Shown here: in pieces, positions 18,011 through 29,039 of the stretch
How positions within the stretch are numbered: position 1 is the stretch's first letter
How the letters are laid out: every line of letters starts with the position of its first letter
Source: Owenia fusiformis
Taxonomy: Eukaryota > Annelida > Polychaeta > Sabellida > Oweniidae
Length of the DNA stretch: 33,000 bases
Direction: 5' to 3'
Assembly (NCBI GenBank): GCA_903813345.2
Contig: CAIIXF020000086.1
Location: forward strand, 1-33,000
Position numbers and translations under genes: made by a program
Notes under the pieces: generated by a model
What the model saw: the letters and a program-made list of their open reading frames with translations, nothing else
Databases searched by the model: none
What the model was told of the DNA's origin: nothing

Positions 18011-18417
18011 AATGAATCCTGCCTTCAGGAATCATACAGGATTCATATGCAATATAGTTTACAAATGAATCCAGCCTTCAGGATTCGTACAGGATTCATA
18101 TAGAAGGTAGTTTGCAAATGAATCCTGCCTTCAGGAATCATACAGGATTCATATGCAATATAGTTTACAAATGAATCCAGCCTTCGGGATTCGTACAGGA
18201 TTCATATAGAAGGTAGTTTGCAAATGAATCCTGCCTTCAGGAATCATACAGGATTCATATGCAATATAGTTTACAAATGAATCCAGCCTTCAGGATTCGT
18301 ACAGGATTCATATAGAAGGTAGTTTGCAAATGAATCCTGTAGCCAGGATTCAAGCAGGATTCATATGCAATATAGTTTACAAATGAATCCAGCCTTCAGG
18401 AATCATACAGGAATCAA
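18011..18417 (+). repeat. 53-bp satellite, alternating A/B monomers (106-bp higher-order), left
   Basis: 'aatgaatcc' recurs every 53 bp at 18011, 18064, 18117, 18170, 18223, 18276, 18329 and 18382. Monomers alternate in their tails: 'atgcaatatagtttaca' (A) and 'atagaaggtagtttgca' (B), with linked differences (cctgcc/ccagcc, ggaatcatac/ggattcgtac). The true unit is therefore a 106-bp dimer. The last monomers near 18340-18417 deviate, marking the inner boundary. Confidence 0.92.
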
Positions 18418-19738
18418 ACGAAAATTGGAATTGATGTGTATGTTTCTATTCTAACACTCACATTGGCGTATCGCATATATTACGCCAAATGCGCACAGGC
18501 GTACCAAATGAATTCGAAAAATTTAATAAAAATGTGTAATTATTTAAAAGTTGTTCTGTGTGCTAATTTAAAATACATTGTTTTATTTATATTGTCTTCC
18601 CCGAATGGGTATATAAACTTTAAATATACATGTAGCCATGTTTATTGAAAAAAAGACATTGGTTTTATTCGGTCCGTTTTATTCTTATTGGTATTAACTC
18701 GCAAATGTCACTACTGGAAATGGTTTTGTGTGGCCATGGCAGGGCAAGAAGGGCCCCCGAGGGTCAAAAGGGGCCGTTCTGTAAGATAACTTCTTCGGAC
18801 GGGAGGTTTTTTACCACAGACTTACAGAAGTGGTGCCGTTAAAAGAGTTTCTTCTTGGAGAAGGTGCCGCCTAAATGAAACAAAGTGCAATGGCCATTGA
18901 GATCGATGCTGTCCCTGTCAGGAGATAATATCAGGCGATGTATATTTGATGATAAACAAACTTGGTGGGCCATCTTGCCCAATGGTTCTTCTTATCCTGG
19001 GTCTCTTACTCCGCTCCTACGCCCATTTCTCATTTCTTAATGCTAATATAGAATGCGTCACGTGTTATGAAAGATTAGTAGGCCTCAATATTACAATTTG
19101 AACCCGATTTTGAAGCATCCTTCAAGATCGGTCCTTCACTGCTTTCATAGCAGCTCATGAATGTCACAATGCAATGAAATACTCTTGGGCCGCAGGGATG
19201 ATTTTGAAGCACCCCTGTAAGCCTTTAAATTACATTGAAATGATAGGCCCTAGGATAGATACGATCAATAATTCATTGGGAGTTCGATTTGGTATCTTTG
19301 GTGTTTGCTTTGGAATAGCCTAATCCCGGGGGAATAATCACGAATCTCGCGAATCTACCCGGGGAATCTACCTTACGTGAAAGTTAGTTAGCCTACATTC
19401 TATTGACAACGTAACATTCATTTGTCATCGTGACCTGCAGGTCATGCGAACCATCAACATGCAATGGTGTATGTTTACAAAAAACTGGAAATCAGGAGTT
19501 TTATTAAGACGGGACTTCCCCTTTTTATGTCACCACCAAAAGTGGTCACATATTGTTAAAGTCTCCAACTTTTTTATGTACGGTGTTTAGCGTCTGGGGT
19601 CGGCGTTCAGCGTCTGTAACAAATGGCGGGTGGTGACATTTTTATGTTTATGCCTTGTTTAATATTTAAGGCTCCAAATGAAATATGATATCTGATATCA
19701 TCATGATGTTATTCTTATTATATTATTCTGTTTTGCAG
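18418..19738. other. Element interior, unassigned
   Basis: Interior of the 10.8-kb element. A short open stretch at 18645-18842 (GQKGPFCKITSSDGRFFTTD) looks somewhat protein-like but has no recognisable motif or splice sites. 'gtcaccaccaaaagtggtcac' near 19530 resembles a dispersed repeat terminus. Confidence 0.3.
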
Positions 19739-19890
19739 GTGCCAATGAGTATGACACACAAGCAGTGACAATTGAGTTATAGCCCAGGGAGTTCAAGTTT
19801 ATGCATCTTGCCTCAAGTAAAGTGTTAGTCCTTAAAGACAGGACTGTTGGGGAAATGGCACAGTTGCTTGATGCAAGAGTAAAACTTTGA
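19739..19890 (+). pseudogene. Exon-like remnant with one stop, inside the 10.8-kb element
   Basis: After a strong acceptor-like 'ttctgttttgcag' a frame reads GANEYDTQAVTIEL, a TAG, then PREFKFMHLASSKVLVLKDR and TVGEMAQLLDARVKL to a stop. Both sides of the TAG look like protein in the same frame, so a single nonsense change in a once-real exon is the simplest reading. The family is not recognised; it could be cargo or a remnant of the element's own gene. Confidence 0.35.
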
Positions 19891-20247
19891 AATAACCATA
19901 GATAATATTACAATAGATAAAAGTTTGGCATGCATTATTTTTTTTCGTTTCATTATTAGATTTGAGAGCAGGTAGACGTATACAGCAGTGCAGTGAATTA
20001 TGTTTGTATTTTAAGAAGTTGTTTTTCAGGTGTGACCAGCGATGATTGCAGGCATGAATACACTTTAAATATATTTCCTAACATATTCCTTCAGTAAATA
20101 CACCCGTTTGCATGTTTTAAATAAGCCGTAAATAAAATGTTTAAACTTTGTTAGCATGGTCTATAATCTACAACGACCGTCAACCTGTTTAGGTTTTGAT
20201 TTGTTTTGTTGAAATTAGATTAAGAAATTAGTCTTTCAAATGTCACC

Positions 20248-20480
20248 AGCATGGGCGTAGCCAGGGGGGGTGCGATGGGTGCGATCGCACCCCCCCCCCC
20301 CCCCATAACCTTTGAAAATATGACCATTGGATAGAGGTAGAAAAGAGCTTTAAAATGCTTTTTATTTGAAGCTTCTAGCTCAATTTTGAAGGAAGTTGCA
20401 TCAATTTTTGTAAAATTCAAAAGAAAACTTAATTTTTTGTGTTGCTTATGGCAAAATCGCACCCCCCCCCCCCCCTGACC
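20248..20480. repeat. Dispersed repeat fragment with G/C homopolymers
   Basis: 'atgggcgtagccaggggggg' is followed by a palindromic GGGTGCGATCGCACCC running into a C tract of about 16. A second 'atcgcacccccc' run lies at 20456-20475. The 'ggcgtagccagg...gggtgcga' combination recurs near 22218-22300 ('ggggcgtagtcaac', 'ggggatgcgatt', 'gggtgcgatt'), so this is a dispersed element present at least twice here. Confidence 0.5.
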
Positions 20481-22214
20481 GAAAACGAAAACTCTTTAGG
20501 GTTGAGGATTCACGTCGGTTTAAATTAGAATAATTCTTTACTATCTGGTTTTGTTTGCTTCATTGTGAAATGTTCATCGAATTGTTATTTTTCGAATCAT
20601 TTCCATTTCGTTACATAAGTTATTTGGAATAAACTTAATTTCAGCTAAAATGCAGGGTAGTGCATGGCTGTTTTTGAAAATTTTTATTTTAACCTTTTGT
20701 TGCTTATCACCGTATTAATTATGAGCACAAGTTTTTATGTTTGTTTATTTGTTTTTATTTCTTATACAAGTACAAGTAAGTTATACATTGCAAGTCACAC
20801 CCGTAGCAAACCCTACATTGCCTTACAAAGTTAACATGAGCAGTTTCGAGAAACATTAGAATATGGGAGGGGTTCAAGAAGAGACCCGGTGTAAAAGGGT
20901 AGGAGGTCAAGACAGTATCTGTTGGAATGTTATATATTTCCCTATCCATTATATGATAGGCGTATGCATGAGTGGAGGGTTGTGGAAATAGGGCCTCGTG
21001 AGAGATACATGTACTTGACAGTCAGTAATTGTTTACACCCCCCCCCCTTCCTTGAAATGCTGAACTAATGTGCTTTTTGTTCATTGAAACAATACGAAAT
21101 CAAAATTGATTAGTTTCCTAATTACAATAAAAACAAACGGCTGATTAGAAGATTACAGTGACTGTTTCCCGTCATTACATAACAATGTTGAAGGTGGGCA
21201 AAGGAAATCGAGTCTGTATTGATCTAGTTAATAAGCATGATACGTGATTATAAACGTAGAGTAAAGGAAATGCCAGGATTTTTTTTTAGCATTCTCATTG
21301 TAATCAGAACTATGTGAATTTATACCATTCGCTTAGACATGGGCTAAAATTTTGATTCTTTTCAGCCTAATATTCTATCCAACAGCATTAAATGATCAAA
21401 CTCAATTATTTAGTAAAACTTCAATAAGGGATCACGTGAATTTCGATACAGCGGTAAATGAAAGTTTTATGCTTATTATGCGGGAACTATGAAATATTAG
21501 ATTTAATTACCTAGGTACCGTATTCGAGGGGACATTTTATCCTTTTTAGATTTTATATCGATTTTGACATTTTTGGCCTCTGGCTATGAAATATGTCTCT
21601 GATATTTATGTATTTCCCGAGAGAAAATTGGACATTTGCGGGGCCTGATGCAAGACTAGTTATCTGTTTTCCTGGCTTGTTTGAAATGGACTTGTTTGAA
21701 CTTTGTCGTATGTTTCAATGAAGCCCATGTGGGACTGTAGACCTAGAAATTCATATTTATATACTATAGATCGAGATAGAATAGTAATACAAAATATAGT
21801 ATTCCAATTTCCAGTATCATAATAGACACCAACTTTTAAATCCTAGTAACAGATTTAGAATTCCTATTTTAAAATCAAGAGTCAGTTTAATCAGGAATTC
21901 ATTGATCAAATGCGATCGAGATAGACTGGCGGACAGGATGAGCTGGGATGCAATCAGGAAGGCGCTCAGTTGTTTATATTAATTATTGGGTCTTATAACA
22001 CCTTAGTATAGTATACCCCTCCCTCCCAAATCACAACTTCGCAACCACCGTCAATTTTATAATCAAATCCCTTTCCCTCACTAATGCAAATACATGAATA
22101 AATATAATATTGGAGTGAATTGCATGCGTTTCGAATGAAGTTATCTTTGTAGTACTAGTATTAATTTGTTCAAACAAGTTTACAGAAGATAAATGAAAGG
22201 GGACAAAGGGAAAC
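20481..22214. other. Element interior, unassigned
   Basis: AT-rich with no exon-like frame I trust. On the minus strand, 20755-20949 is open and followed by an 'aataaa'-rich stretch (about 20735-20760 read in reverse), which could be a retroelement 3' end, but no motif supports it. A C tract lies at 21040-21047. Confidence 0.25.
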
Positions 22215-22310
22215 ACAGGGGCGTAGTCAACTTTCAGTCAGGGGGGATGCGATTGCCCCTTAAAAATTCGATTTTCAGTCAGAATGGGGTGGGGGTGCGA
22301 TTAGCAAGCC
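22215..22310. repeat. Second copy of the ggcgtag...gggtgcgatt dispersed repeat
   Basis: The block 'ggggcgtagtcaac', 'tcagtcaggggggatgcgat' and 'ggggtgggggtgcgatt' shares word order with 20248-20290, including the G runs and GCGAT. It is diverged and borders are uncertain. Confidence 0.4.
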
Positions 22311-22605
22311 ACAATATTTTTTTAAATAATAAATCAAAACAAAGCTTTTTTTAAATTATGAATGTAACATTTAAAGATTAGACTGCAGCTTCTTGAAAAG
22401 AAAGCAGAACGTGTCATCACCGCCAACATAGAGAGCAACGTGTACTAACTGCTAATTATAAGTATCTGAAAGATAACGCAAAAAAACTTAATTATTAACT
22501 TTCAAGTCTTAACAATTTAACATGTAACTGTAACATGTAACTGTAACATAACACATATATCGCCTCGAGGGGTCATTTAGCTTGATGAATAACCCCTCTG
22601 GTATT

Positions 22606-22786
22606 AGAGAGGTTTCGCACAATGGATTAACCTCAACTCGTTTAAGTGCTGTACCCTACGCGCAGAGGCCTAGAAATAAACTACAGAAGATGAAGCTCTC
22701 TTTTAATTAAGAAGTGAAGTCGAATGTAAAGGGTAATAAATCTGGTGAACACAACACATTGAGCCAAAAACTTGCGAAACCTCTCT
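22606..22786. mobile_element. Short MITE-like unit with 14-bp inverted ends
   Basis: AGAGAGGTTTCGCA at 22606-22619 is exactly inverted at 22773-22786 (TGCGAAACCTCTCT), enclosing 153 bp without coding potential. The size and perfect inverted ends fit a small non-autonomous transposon. No clear target duplication is visible beyond A/T-rich flanks. Confidence 0.45.
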
Positions 22787-23460
22787 ATAAACGCATTGTT
22801 GAACGCAAATGATCATGTGGATTCACTTAAATTCTGAATTATATTCAACTGTTTCTGTAAACTTCAACGAATGCATTTAATCCCATGATGCGTTTCACTC
22901 CTATCTGGAGTCTGGGAGTGCAGACTTGCACCCCGGGACTTGCACCAACCCTTGCCCCTCTTCCACCCCGTGTCATCCTTGAGGTCCATGCATAGCCAAA
23001 CACTTCACATGCCTGTATCACCCCGTTAATGGAAACAACCTGTAAAAAATAAATATCATATTAAGCAAATGCCTTTTATGGCCAGGTGACCGAGACATCA
23101 AAGTGATATTGAGTAAGTTTCCTCCAACTCAAAACGTAATTATATAGATATAAATAACTCTCTTCATAAAATCTAAAGTTCACAATCCTTATCTAAATTG
23201 TGTATGGAACAAAACCAGAAGTCTGTTATATTATTAGTCTACAAAATGTCCGGTGACTTAGCTGTATGGAATTTTGAAATATAAAAATTTTATTGTAGAT
23301 ATATAACATAAACACATCAACATAGAAAAATTCAATACAGTTATATTGTAACAATATTCATATTATATTAATATTAGAGGGACCAAACACATTCGCTATT
23401 GCTAAGGTTTCTACGACTTTAACTGTCTTATAAGCATCTTGATCCATCAAGGTATTACAA
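22787..23460. other. Element interior, unassigned
   Basis: Nothing recognisable: AT-rich, no exon-like frame, no repeat unit. Confidence 0.3.
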
Positions 23461-23522
23461 TATTGTATGACTGAAGGAATACACTGGTATGCTATGTCAG
23501 AGCATGAAATTACAATTACACT

Positions 23523-23768
23523 ATGCTTAATAGGCGGCTTCATACTCCTTACGTCTCAAAATCTCTTAATTTTCAAATGGGAGTATATCATTTTCGTGAG
23601 CGGGATTTGGCGGGACAATACGATTTTCTTTCAAAATCAAAAATATTCCAAGGTGTTATTCATCGGGAAGTAGTATCATGGGATAAATTTAGATATATCA
23701 TTGCATCCCACGACCGGTTTGATTATCAATACGCAATCAGCCTGGTACTGGTCAACAGTAATAAATAA
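23523..23768 (+). CDS. ORF of 81 codons, unknown
   Basis: The frame reads GVYHFRERDLAGQYDFLSKS, then KIFQGVIHREVVSWDKFRYI and IASHDRFDYQYAISLVLVN. Its mix of charged, aromatic and tryptophan residues is more protein-like than neighbouring translations. No motif, promoter or splice site is recognised. It is the best coding candidate in the right half of the 10.8-kb element, but still weak and could be chance. Confidence 0.25.
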   Translation: MLNRRLHTPYVSKSLNFQMGVYHFRERDLAGQYDFLSKSKIFQGVIHREVVSWDKFRYIIASHDRFDYQYAISLVLVNSNK

Positions 23769-25180
23769 CAGACGCTAATAAGACACAGGATCCAATCAGG
23801 TTAATTATCGTCTTTTATTGTCTTAAGTCTCAGCGTACCTTGTAAGATAATCATTCCCGTTTGATTTTGTTTGAATCGAAATTAAACGGAGGAGGGGGGG
23901 GGGTGAACATTTAAATCTTAATTTTATTCCTTACAATAGTTAAGAAAACAAACAAAAGACCATTCACTTATCCATCAATTTCCGTGCTCTGCGGATGTTT
24001 GGCTACTTTGATTACAGAAAAGTCTGAACATCATCCAGGACTCTGATTGCAGCAGAAGTCGTCTAGGACTCTGATTATAGAAAATATCGTCTTAGCCTTT
24101 GATTACAGAGATCGTCTAGGTTTTCATCTTTAGACCCACCTTGTGGATTGAGTGTATCATGATCACTTCCAGAGTGATGGGGGCAGGGGGTTCACATTAA
24201 ACAAAATTGGTCATCACTTAAGTTTAAAAAAAAGCTCAGAATGATGAAAAACTGCACGATTTTAAATAAATTTTGGAGAAAGGCGTTCTTGAACCCCCCC
24301 CCCACCCCCTTCTCTGACTAGGGGTCTGACTTTGTCAAATGTCATGGAGGTCGCAATTATATTCATAGAAAAGCATAAATGAAATAACTTCCCCACATTT
24401 TTACGTCTTTGCCTCTCTATGTTTGATTTTTATTTTCTTATCCCTCAGGAAAAAAACTAAAAATAGAAGGACATGTGATTTGATCGTATATCCTATACCC
24501 CAAAGGTCTCAAAAGTTTTAAATTATTTTTGAAAAACCTCTACCACAGAAATAACACCGGAGGAGATGGAAATGACTTTGAGCCTTGCAAGTTAATGTTT
24601 CAAAAGTACACAAGCGTTTGCGTGTATACTTCGCGTGGCTAAAGTTCTAAACTAACTGTCAAAACAAAACAAAGAATGCAATTTTATTGGCGATCATGCA
24701 CATGCTCTCTTCGAGAGCTTTACCATACTTAAGTCAATTATCAGCAAACTTTATGAATTAAAATAAATTGTAGGCTATATGGAATAAGCTAACTCCTGTT
24801 AAAGATTAGTATAGACAAAACACATAGATAGAACAAAAAGTCCTTTGAAAAGTATATCAAAATGAAAAATGGATAATAAATATTTCAAACATATAAATCC
24901 GCTTATTAAAGAATAACAATTAACACAACTGGGAAAAATGTTCATGCCTTATAATCAGCCATATCGATGCAGATAAAACCGTCTAGATAGAACAAGTAAC
25001 AATAACGAAAACAATTAGCAGATCCATGCCAATTAATTAATTATCGGACTTTGGATTTTTCTTAGTTTATACTCGCTTCAACAACTGCGCACCCCTCTCT
25101 TGTCAGTAAACACAGGTCGGAAGAAATCATCATGAGATTTTGACATTGTACTTTCATCAACTGTAACATAAAGACCGGCG
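23769..25180. other. Element interior with short local duplications and G/C tracts
   Basis: About 24005-24120 holds four degenerate copies of a 'ctctgatta(c/t)agaaaa..tcgtctagga' unit of 30-42 bp. G tracts lie at 23890-23901 and C tracts at 24293-24308. No gene is seen. Confidence 0.4.
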
Positions 25181-25182
25181 TG

Positions 25183-25345
25183 TTGTATTGTATTGTATTG
25201 TATATCTTTATTGCCCATAATAAAATGGAGATACAATTTATATTTACAGTGATGTAAAATAAAAGTACAAAATTATGACAAAATTATATACATATTAGAC
25301 TATAAAAACTATTCAATGAGCAAAATGCTCGTACGGTTGAGTCAG
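25183..25345 (-). repeat. Retroelement-like 3' tail with ATACA repeats (minus strand)
   Basis: On the minus strand 'aaataaaatggagataca...gggcaataaagatatacaatacaatacaatac' ends in a pentanucleotide (ATACA)n run. AATAAA-containing 3' regions ending in such short tandem tails are typical of LINE-type elements in marine invertebrates. The upstream minus-strand sequence (25360-25560) is open for 66 codons but I cannot identify reverse transcriptase motifs in it, so this is a tail fragment only. Confidence 0.4.
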
Positions 25346-25679
25346 GCACTGTAAGTGTCTCAAACACAGTCACTGTTAGACCGTGCTTTATATTGTTTGA
25401 AAATAATTTGTGATATCTCTTTTAAGAGAACAATTGCATTTGGATTTGGCACAACATTTATCCCAAGAATTGTATTGAACGAAAACTCGAAATTGTGCTT
25501 ACTAAAACATTCCTTAAGTTCTTGCCTGTATATGGAGTATTGTGCAGCAGAGCAATGCATTAAGTGTTATAATCTTGACGACTCATTTAACCTGCCATAT
25601 ATTGCCCGTGTTGTCGTAATTTTCAAATTTGATAAACAATTTTCGAAACCGTATTTTTAGATGTACTTTTTCATGTAGA

Positions 25680-27660
25680 TTTCAAATTATGACATCACTT
25701 TGACTGAATTTTGAATATTTAATGACGTAAATCAAAATTATTTCTACTCGCATCTAGTCTACCTTGTATTTCAAGGGGAATCTGTGAAACAGAATACAAA
25801 TATTATACGATATATTAAGAAGGGAATGATAAAGTATGTAAAATTCCTGCTGAATATACAGTATGCATGTATGAATCTGGGAAATCTCTCGGTGTATCGA
25901 ATGTTACGACGATCGGAACATTCACTGGTTTAATCCAGGAGGTTTAATCTCCCGACGTGATATACAGCAAGTACTCCCGGGCAAGTACAATCCTTTGGAA
26001 TACCAAAGCGTTAGATAAAGTGAGACTCTAATAGATCAGAATGTCCCGACACGGAAATCAGAATGACAGAAATATAATTTTGAATAATTTTGGGAGGTAG
26101 GGAATCGCACAATTTTGTAATTCCAATGCTGCCCTTTGTGTTTTATCAACGTTATACAACGATGCAAACAAAACAGATCGTATTTAAATCTTATTCTAAT
26201 TTTAATTCCTACATGAAATCTCAGCCCCCCCCCCCAAACACTAGTAACATTTTAAAGACTTTATCTAATTCAAACAATCAAATCAAATCAAAATTAAAAC
26301 ATGCAAACAGGTATATCTGCTTATGGAGGAATATCCGAAGAAATGTGTGACGCTGGTTTTCAGTCCTTAATCGCCGCTTAATACCTGAAAAGCAACTTAT
26401 CTGCTTATTATAAGTTATCAAATAATTCAACAATTAAACAGAAACAATGCATGCCAAACATTTATCTATAATTGTTATATTATGGTTATTTTATAGTTTG
26501 CACTTGTATCGAGCAACTGTGTATCGGGCTGTGTATACGGGCCCTTTCTCAAACCCAATATGGGATTTAACACGTCACTTGAGGCAAGATTCATAAACTA
26601 TATCTCCACGGGCTATAATTTGAAGAACGCCACTGACGGATCTGTCCCTTTTGGATGGGCCGTATTGTTCTTGTGTGTATCTTACCCACGGGAACCTACA
26701 AAACAGAAATAATTGCATTGTGAAAAGGAAGTCCCGTCTCTATAAAGCTTCCTAGAATAAGATTCAAGCAGTGTAAACATCCATATTTGCAAAAATAACG
26801 ATAAACCACTGTCATTAAGTAGTTGTAGTACCATATTCGTATAGCTTTTGGGAAAGACGATAAAACGCAAAATATGATTGGAATATTTGCTGAAGTCTGG
26901 GATCGATGATCTGACAGAAAATTTAAGGAAGGCGTTGATCATGACTGAGCAAAATGAAAGAGCAAAGTAATAATAATTGCAATTTATGTTTATCATTTCA
27001 ACTATTCCGAGTCAGAGAAATCAAGAATAAAAATGAAACTTTCCTTCGATATCTGTCGTATTGGCTTTACCGGGAAGGCTAGTTCTGGGGGGGGGGGGGG
27101 GGTAGCGCTTGTTTAAATTTTAAATTATTAAGATCAAAATGGTAAGGTCATATTGACGAATTTCCAAAATGACAAATTATTGTGCAGTGCGTTAAATTGG
27201 AATATCTTTTGATTCTTTTCCACTGGGGTACGCTAATATCCGATCTTAGTACTTCAATATTTTTGTTTGAAAGCAAGATCTTTAATGTAAACATCCGCAT
27301 TTCAATATATCCTGAGACTATCATAGAATAATTCTGTGAATCCCAAGCACAACCCATTACAATATCAGTCTATAAGTCAATCTGTATTACAACAAATGAA
27401 TAATAATCCCGAAAACAGTTCAACTATATTTGGCTTTGACTTATTTGTTTGAGAGGGATACGAAATCTAGGAATAAAAGTCACCGACGGTCCAACTTCAA
27501 CGAACAATCTACATGTACAGACTTATCTTACTAATTTAAATAATTATTTGTCCTCATCGTGATTTGCCCGTCTGATTATACAGGTTTTACTTTCAATTTA
27601 GCCTCACTCAGACACACAAATAAAATGTAAAATTATAACATCATATTATAAAAACATTAT
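25680..27660. other. Element interior, unassigned
   Basis: AT-rich. A 104-codon minus-strand frame at 26682-26996 has no recognisable motif. C and G tracts lie at about 26224-26236 and 27087-27103. Nothing else is supportable. Confidence 0.3.
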
Positions 27661-28084
27661 CCAACCTCGAATTAACACTAATGAACACGATGTGATGACT
27701 TTATTACTATCTATGAGGAACCATTAAACAATTATGAACGAAATCCAGATACGTACAGTTTATTCATGAATTTGGAATATAATGTCGCAATTCATTCTAA
27801 ATATCTGTTAAATATCGAATCTCTTACATTACGAATCTCTTATTAAAATATATTCTATTTATACAATATTGTTTTTCCCGTCATCCGTGATTTCCACATG
27901 TTGATTGTATTCTATTTTATCAAATGATCGGAAAGTAATACCATGAAATGAGTAGCATTAGACATGTTAGATTATACGCCCTTGAATTACACTTATAAAC
28001 ACGATGTGATGATTGTTTCATTTACTTAGAGGAACGCATTAACAGATTAATCAATTATGAACGAAATCCAGATACGTACGATGT
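27660..28084 (+). repeat. Direct duplication (about 320-bp spacing) next to right satellite
   Basis: 'aaacacgatgtgatga' type words at 27684 and 27997, and the identical 'aattatgaacgaaatccagatacgtac' run at about 27734 and 28055, give two parallel blocks of about 100 bp. The second abuts the inner edge of the right satellite. Older than the satellite ends, judging by divergence. Confidence 0.65.
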
Positions 28085-28085
28085 A

Positions 28086-28142
28086 AGGATTCATATAGAA
28101 GGTAGTTTGCAAATGAATCCTGCCTTCAGGAAGGCAGGATTC
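28086..28142. repeat. Orientation switch at inner edge of right satellite
   Basis: 28086-28130 is a partial B-type monomer in + orientation. At 28131 the array flips to minus orientation through a perfect palindrome: GAATCCTGCCTT at 28115-28126, a 4-nt centre, then AAGGCAGGATTC at 28131-28142. This looks like a foldback or template-switch junction. Confidence 0.8.
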
Positions 28143-28570
28143 ATTTGTAAACTATATTGCATATGAATCCTGTATGATTCCTGGAGGCTGGATTCATTTG
28201 TAAACTATATTGCATATGAATCCTGTATGATTCCTGAAGGCAGGATTCATTTGCAAACTACCTTCTATATGAATCCTGTACGAATCCTGAAGGCTGGATT
28301 CATTTGTAAACTATATTGCATATGAATCCTGTATGATTCCTGAAGGCAGGATTCATTTGCAAACTACCTTCTATATGAATCCTGTACGAATCCTGAAGGC
28401 TGGATTCATTTGTAAACTATATTGCATATGAATCCTGTATGATTCCTGAAGGCAGGATTCATTTGCAAACTACCTTCTATATGAATCCTGTACGAATCCT
28501 GAAGGCTGGATTCATTTGTAAACTATATTGCATATGAATCCTGTATGATTCCTGAAGGCAGGATTCATTT
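28137..28570 (-). repeat. 53-bp satellite, alternating A/B monomers, right (inverted)
   Basis: 'ggattcattt' recurs every 53 bp at 28137, 28190, 28243, 28296, 28349, 28402, 28455, 28508 and 28561. Monomers alternate exactly as in the left array but reversed: 'tgtaaactatattgcat' and 'tgcaaactaccttctat'. There are nine reversed monomers, against eight in the left array. Confidence 0.92.
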
Positions 28571-28704
28571 GTAAACTATTTAAACAGCGAATCCTGTATG
28601 AATCCTGGAGGCAGGATTCATACAGGATTCATATGTGCATATGAATCCTGTATGAATCCTGACTCCAGGATTCAGTGGTTTGATTCACATTTTTTGCTGT
28701 GGGT

Positions 28705-29039
28705 GGTATATACGTATTCTTTTAGTTCCTTTAAAATGATTTATTTGGTTTTGGAATGGCAGCAACTCGGCATTTATTTTTTGATTCAAAAATGGCGCCA
28801 CAAAACTTTTGGGATGCCAAGGCATCAATCTGGCATCAATGACGTCATAACAATGTCGTAAAGAACCACTTTACGGTTGAAATGGCAGCTCCGTGGTCCA
28901 GTTCATATGCAAAACCCGGGGCTCAATAACTATTAAGGGGATAATGATAGAACAATAAAACGAAGTTGGATTGAAAGATGTATGTTTATTCTAACTTATT
29001 ATCAAGTTTAAGGGACAAAACTTCGCATTCCCTTTAAGG
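28705..29039. other. Unassigned DNA right of the 10.8-kb element
   Basis: A perfect CRE-like TGACGTCA lies at 28840-28847. No exon-like frame is seen before the RecQ remnant. Confidence 0.3.

Larger units (their letters stand above)
17879..28701. mobile_element. 10.8-kb CACTA/EnSpm-like DNA transposon with satellite ends
   Basis: The left end CACAGCAAAAAATGTGAATC and the right end are exact reverse complements, and identity continues without a mismatch for about 150 bp (17879-18030 against 28552-28701) before both ends run into the same satellite in inverted orientation. The flank on each side is GGT (17876-17878 and 28702-28704), a 3-bp target duplication. Termini starting CAC, a 3-bp duplication and long subterminal repeats are the established signature of CACTA/EnSpm (CMC) transposons. 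The interior has no ORF above about 104 codons and no DDE motif that I can find, so it is probably non-autonomous or carries a decayed, intron-rich gene. A 3-bp duplication is weak evidence alone; the identical ends are the strong evidence. Confidence 0.8.

Noticed and set aside
18645-18842. 65-codon frame with GQKGPFCKITSSDGRFFTTD
   Set aside because: Looks slightly protein-like but lacks splice sites, motif or neighbours in frame; mentioned only within the interior entry.
26682-26996. 104-codon minus-strand frame resembling a membrane protein
   Set aside because: Hydrophobic runs arise readily in AT-rich DNA; no conserved motif of a receptor or transporter could be found.
17879-28701. Interpretation as a CRISPR array or phage-type att structure because of regular repeats
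   Set aside because: The 53-bp monomers are contiguous with no unique spacers, and the surrounding DNA is eukaryotic.
28840-28847. CRE palindrome TGACGTCA
   Set aside because: An isolated 8-bp match with no promoter features around it.
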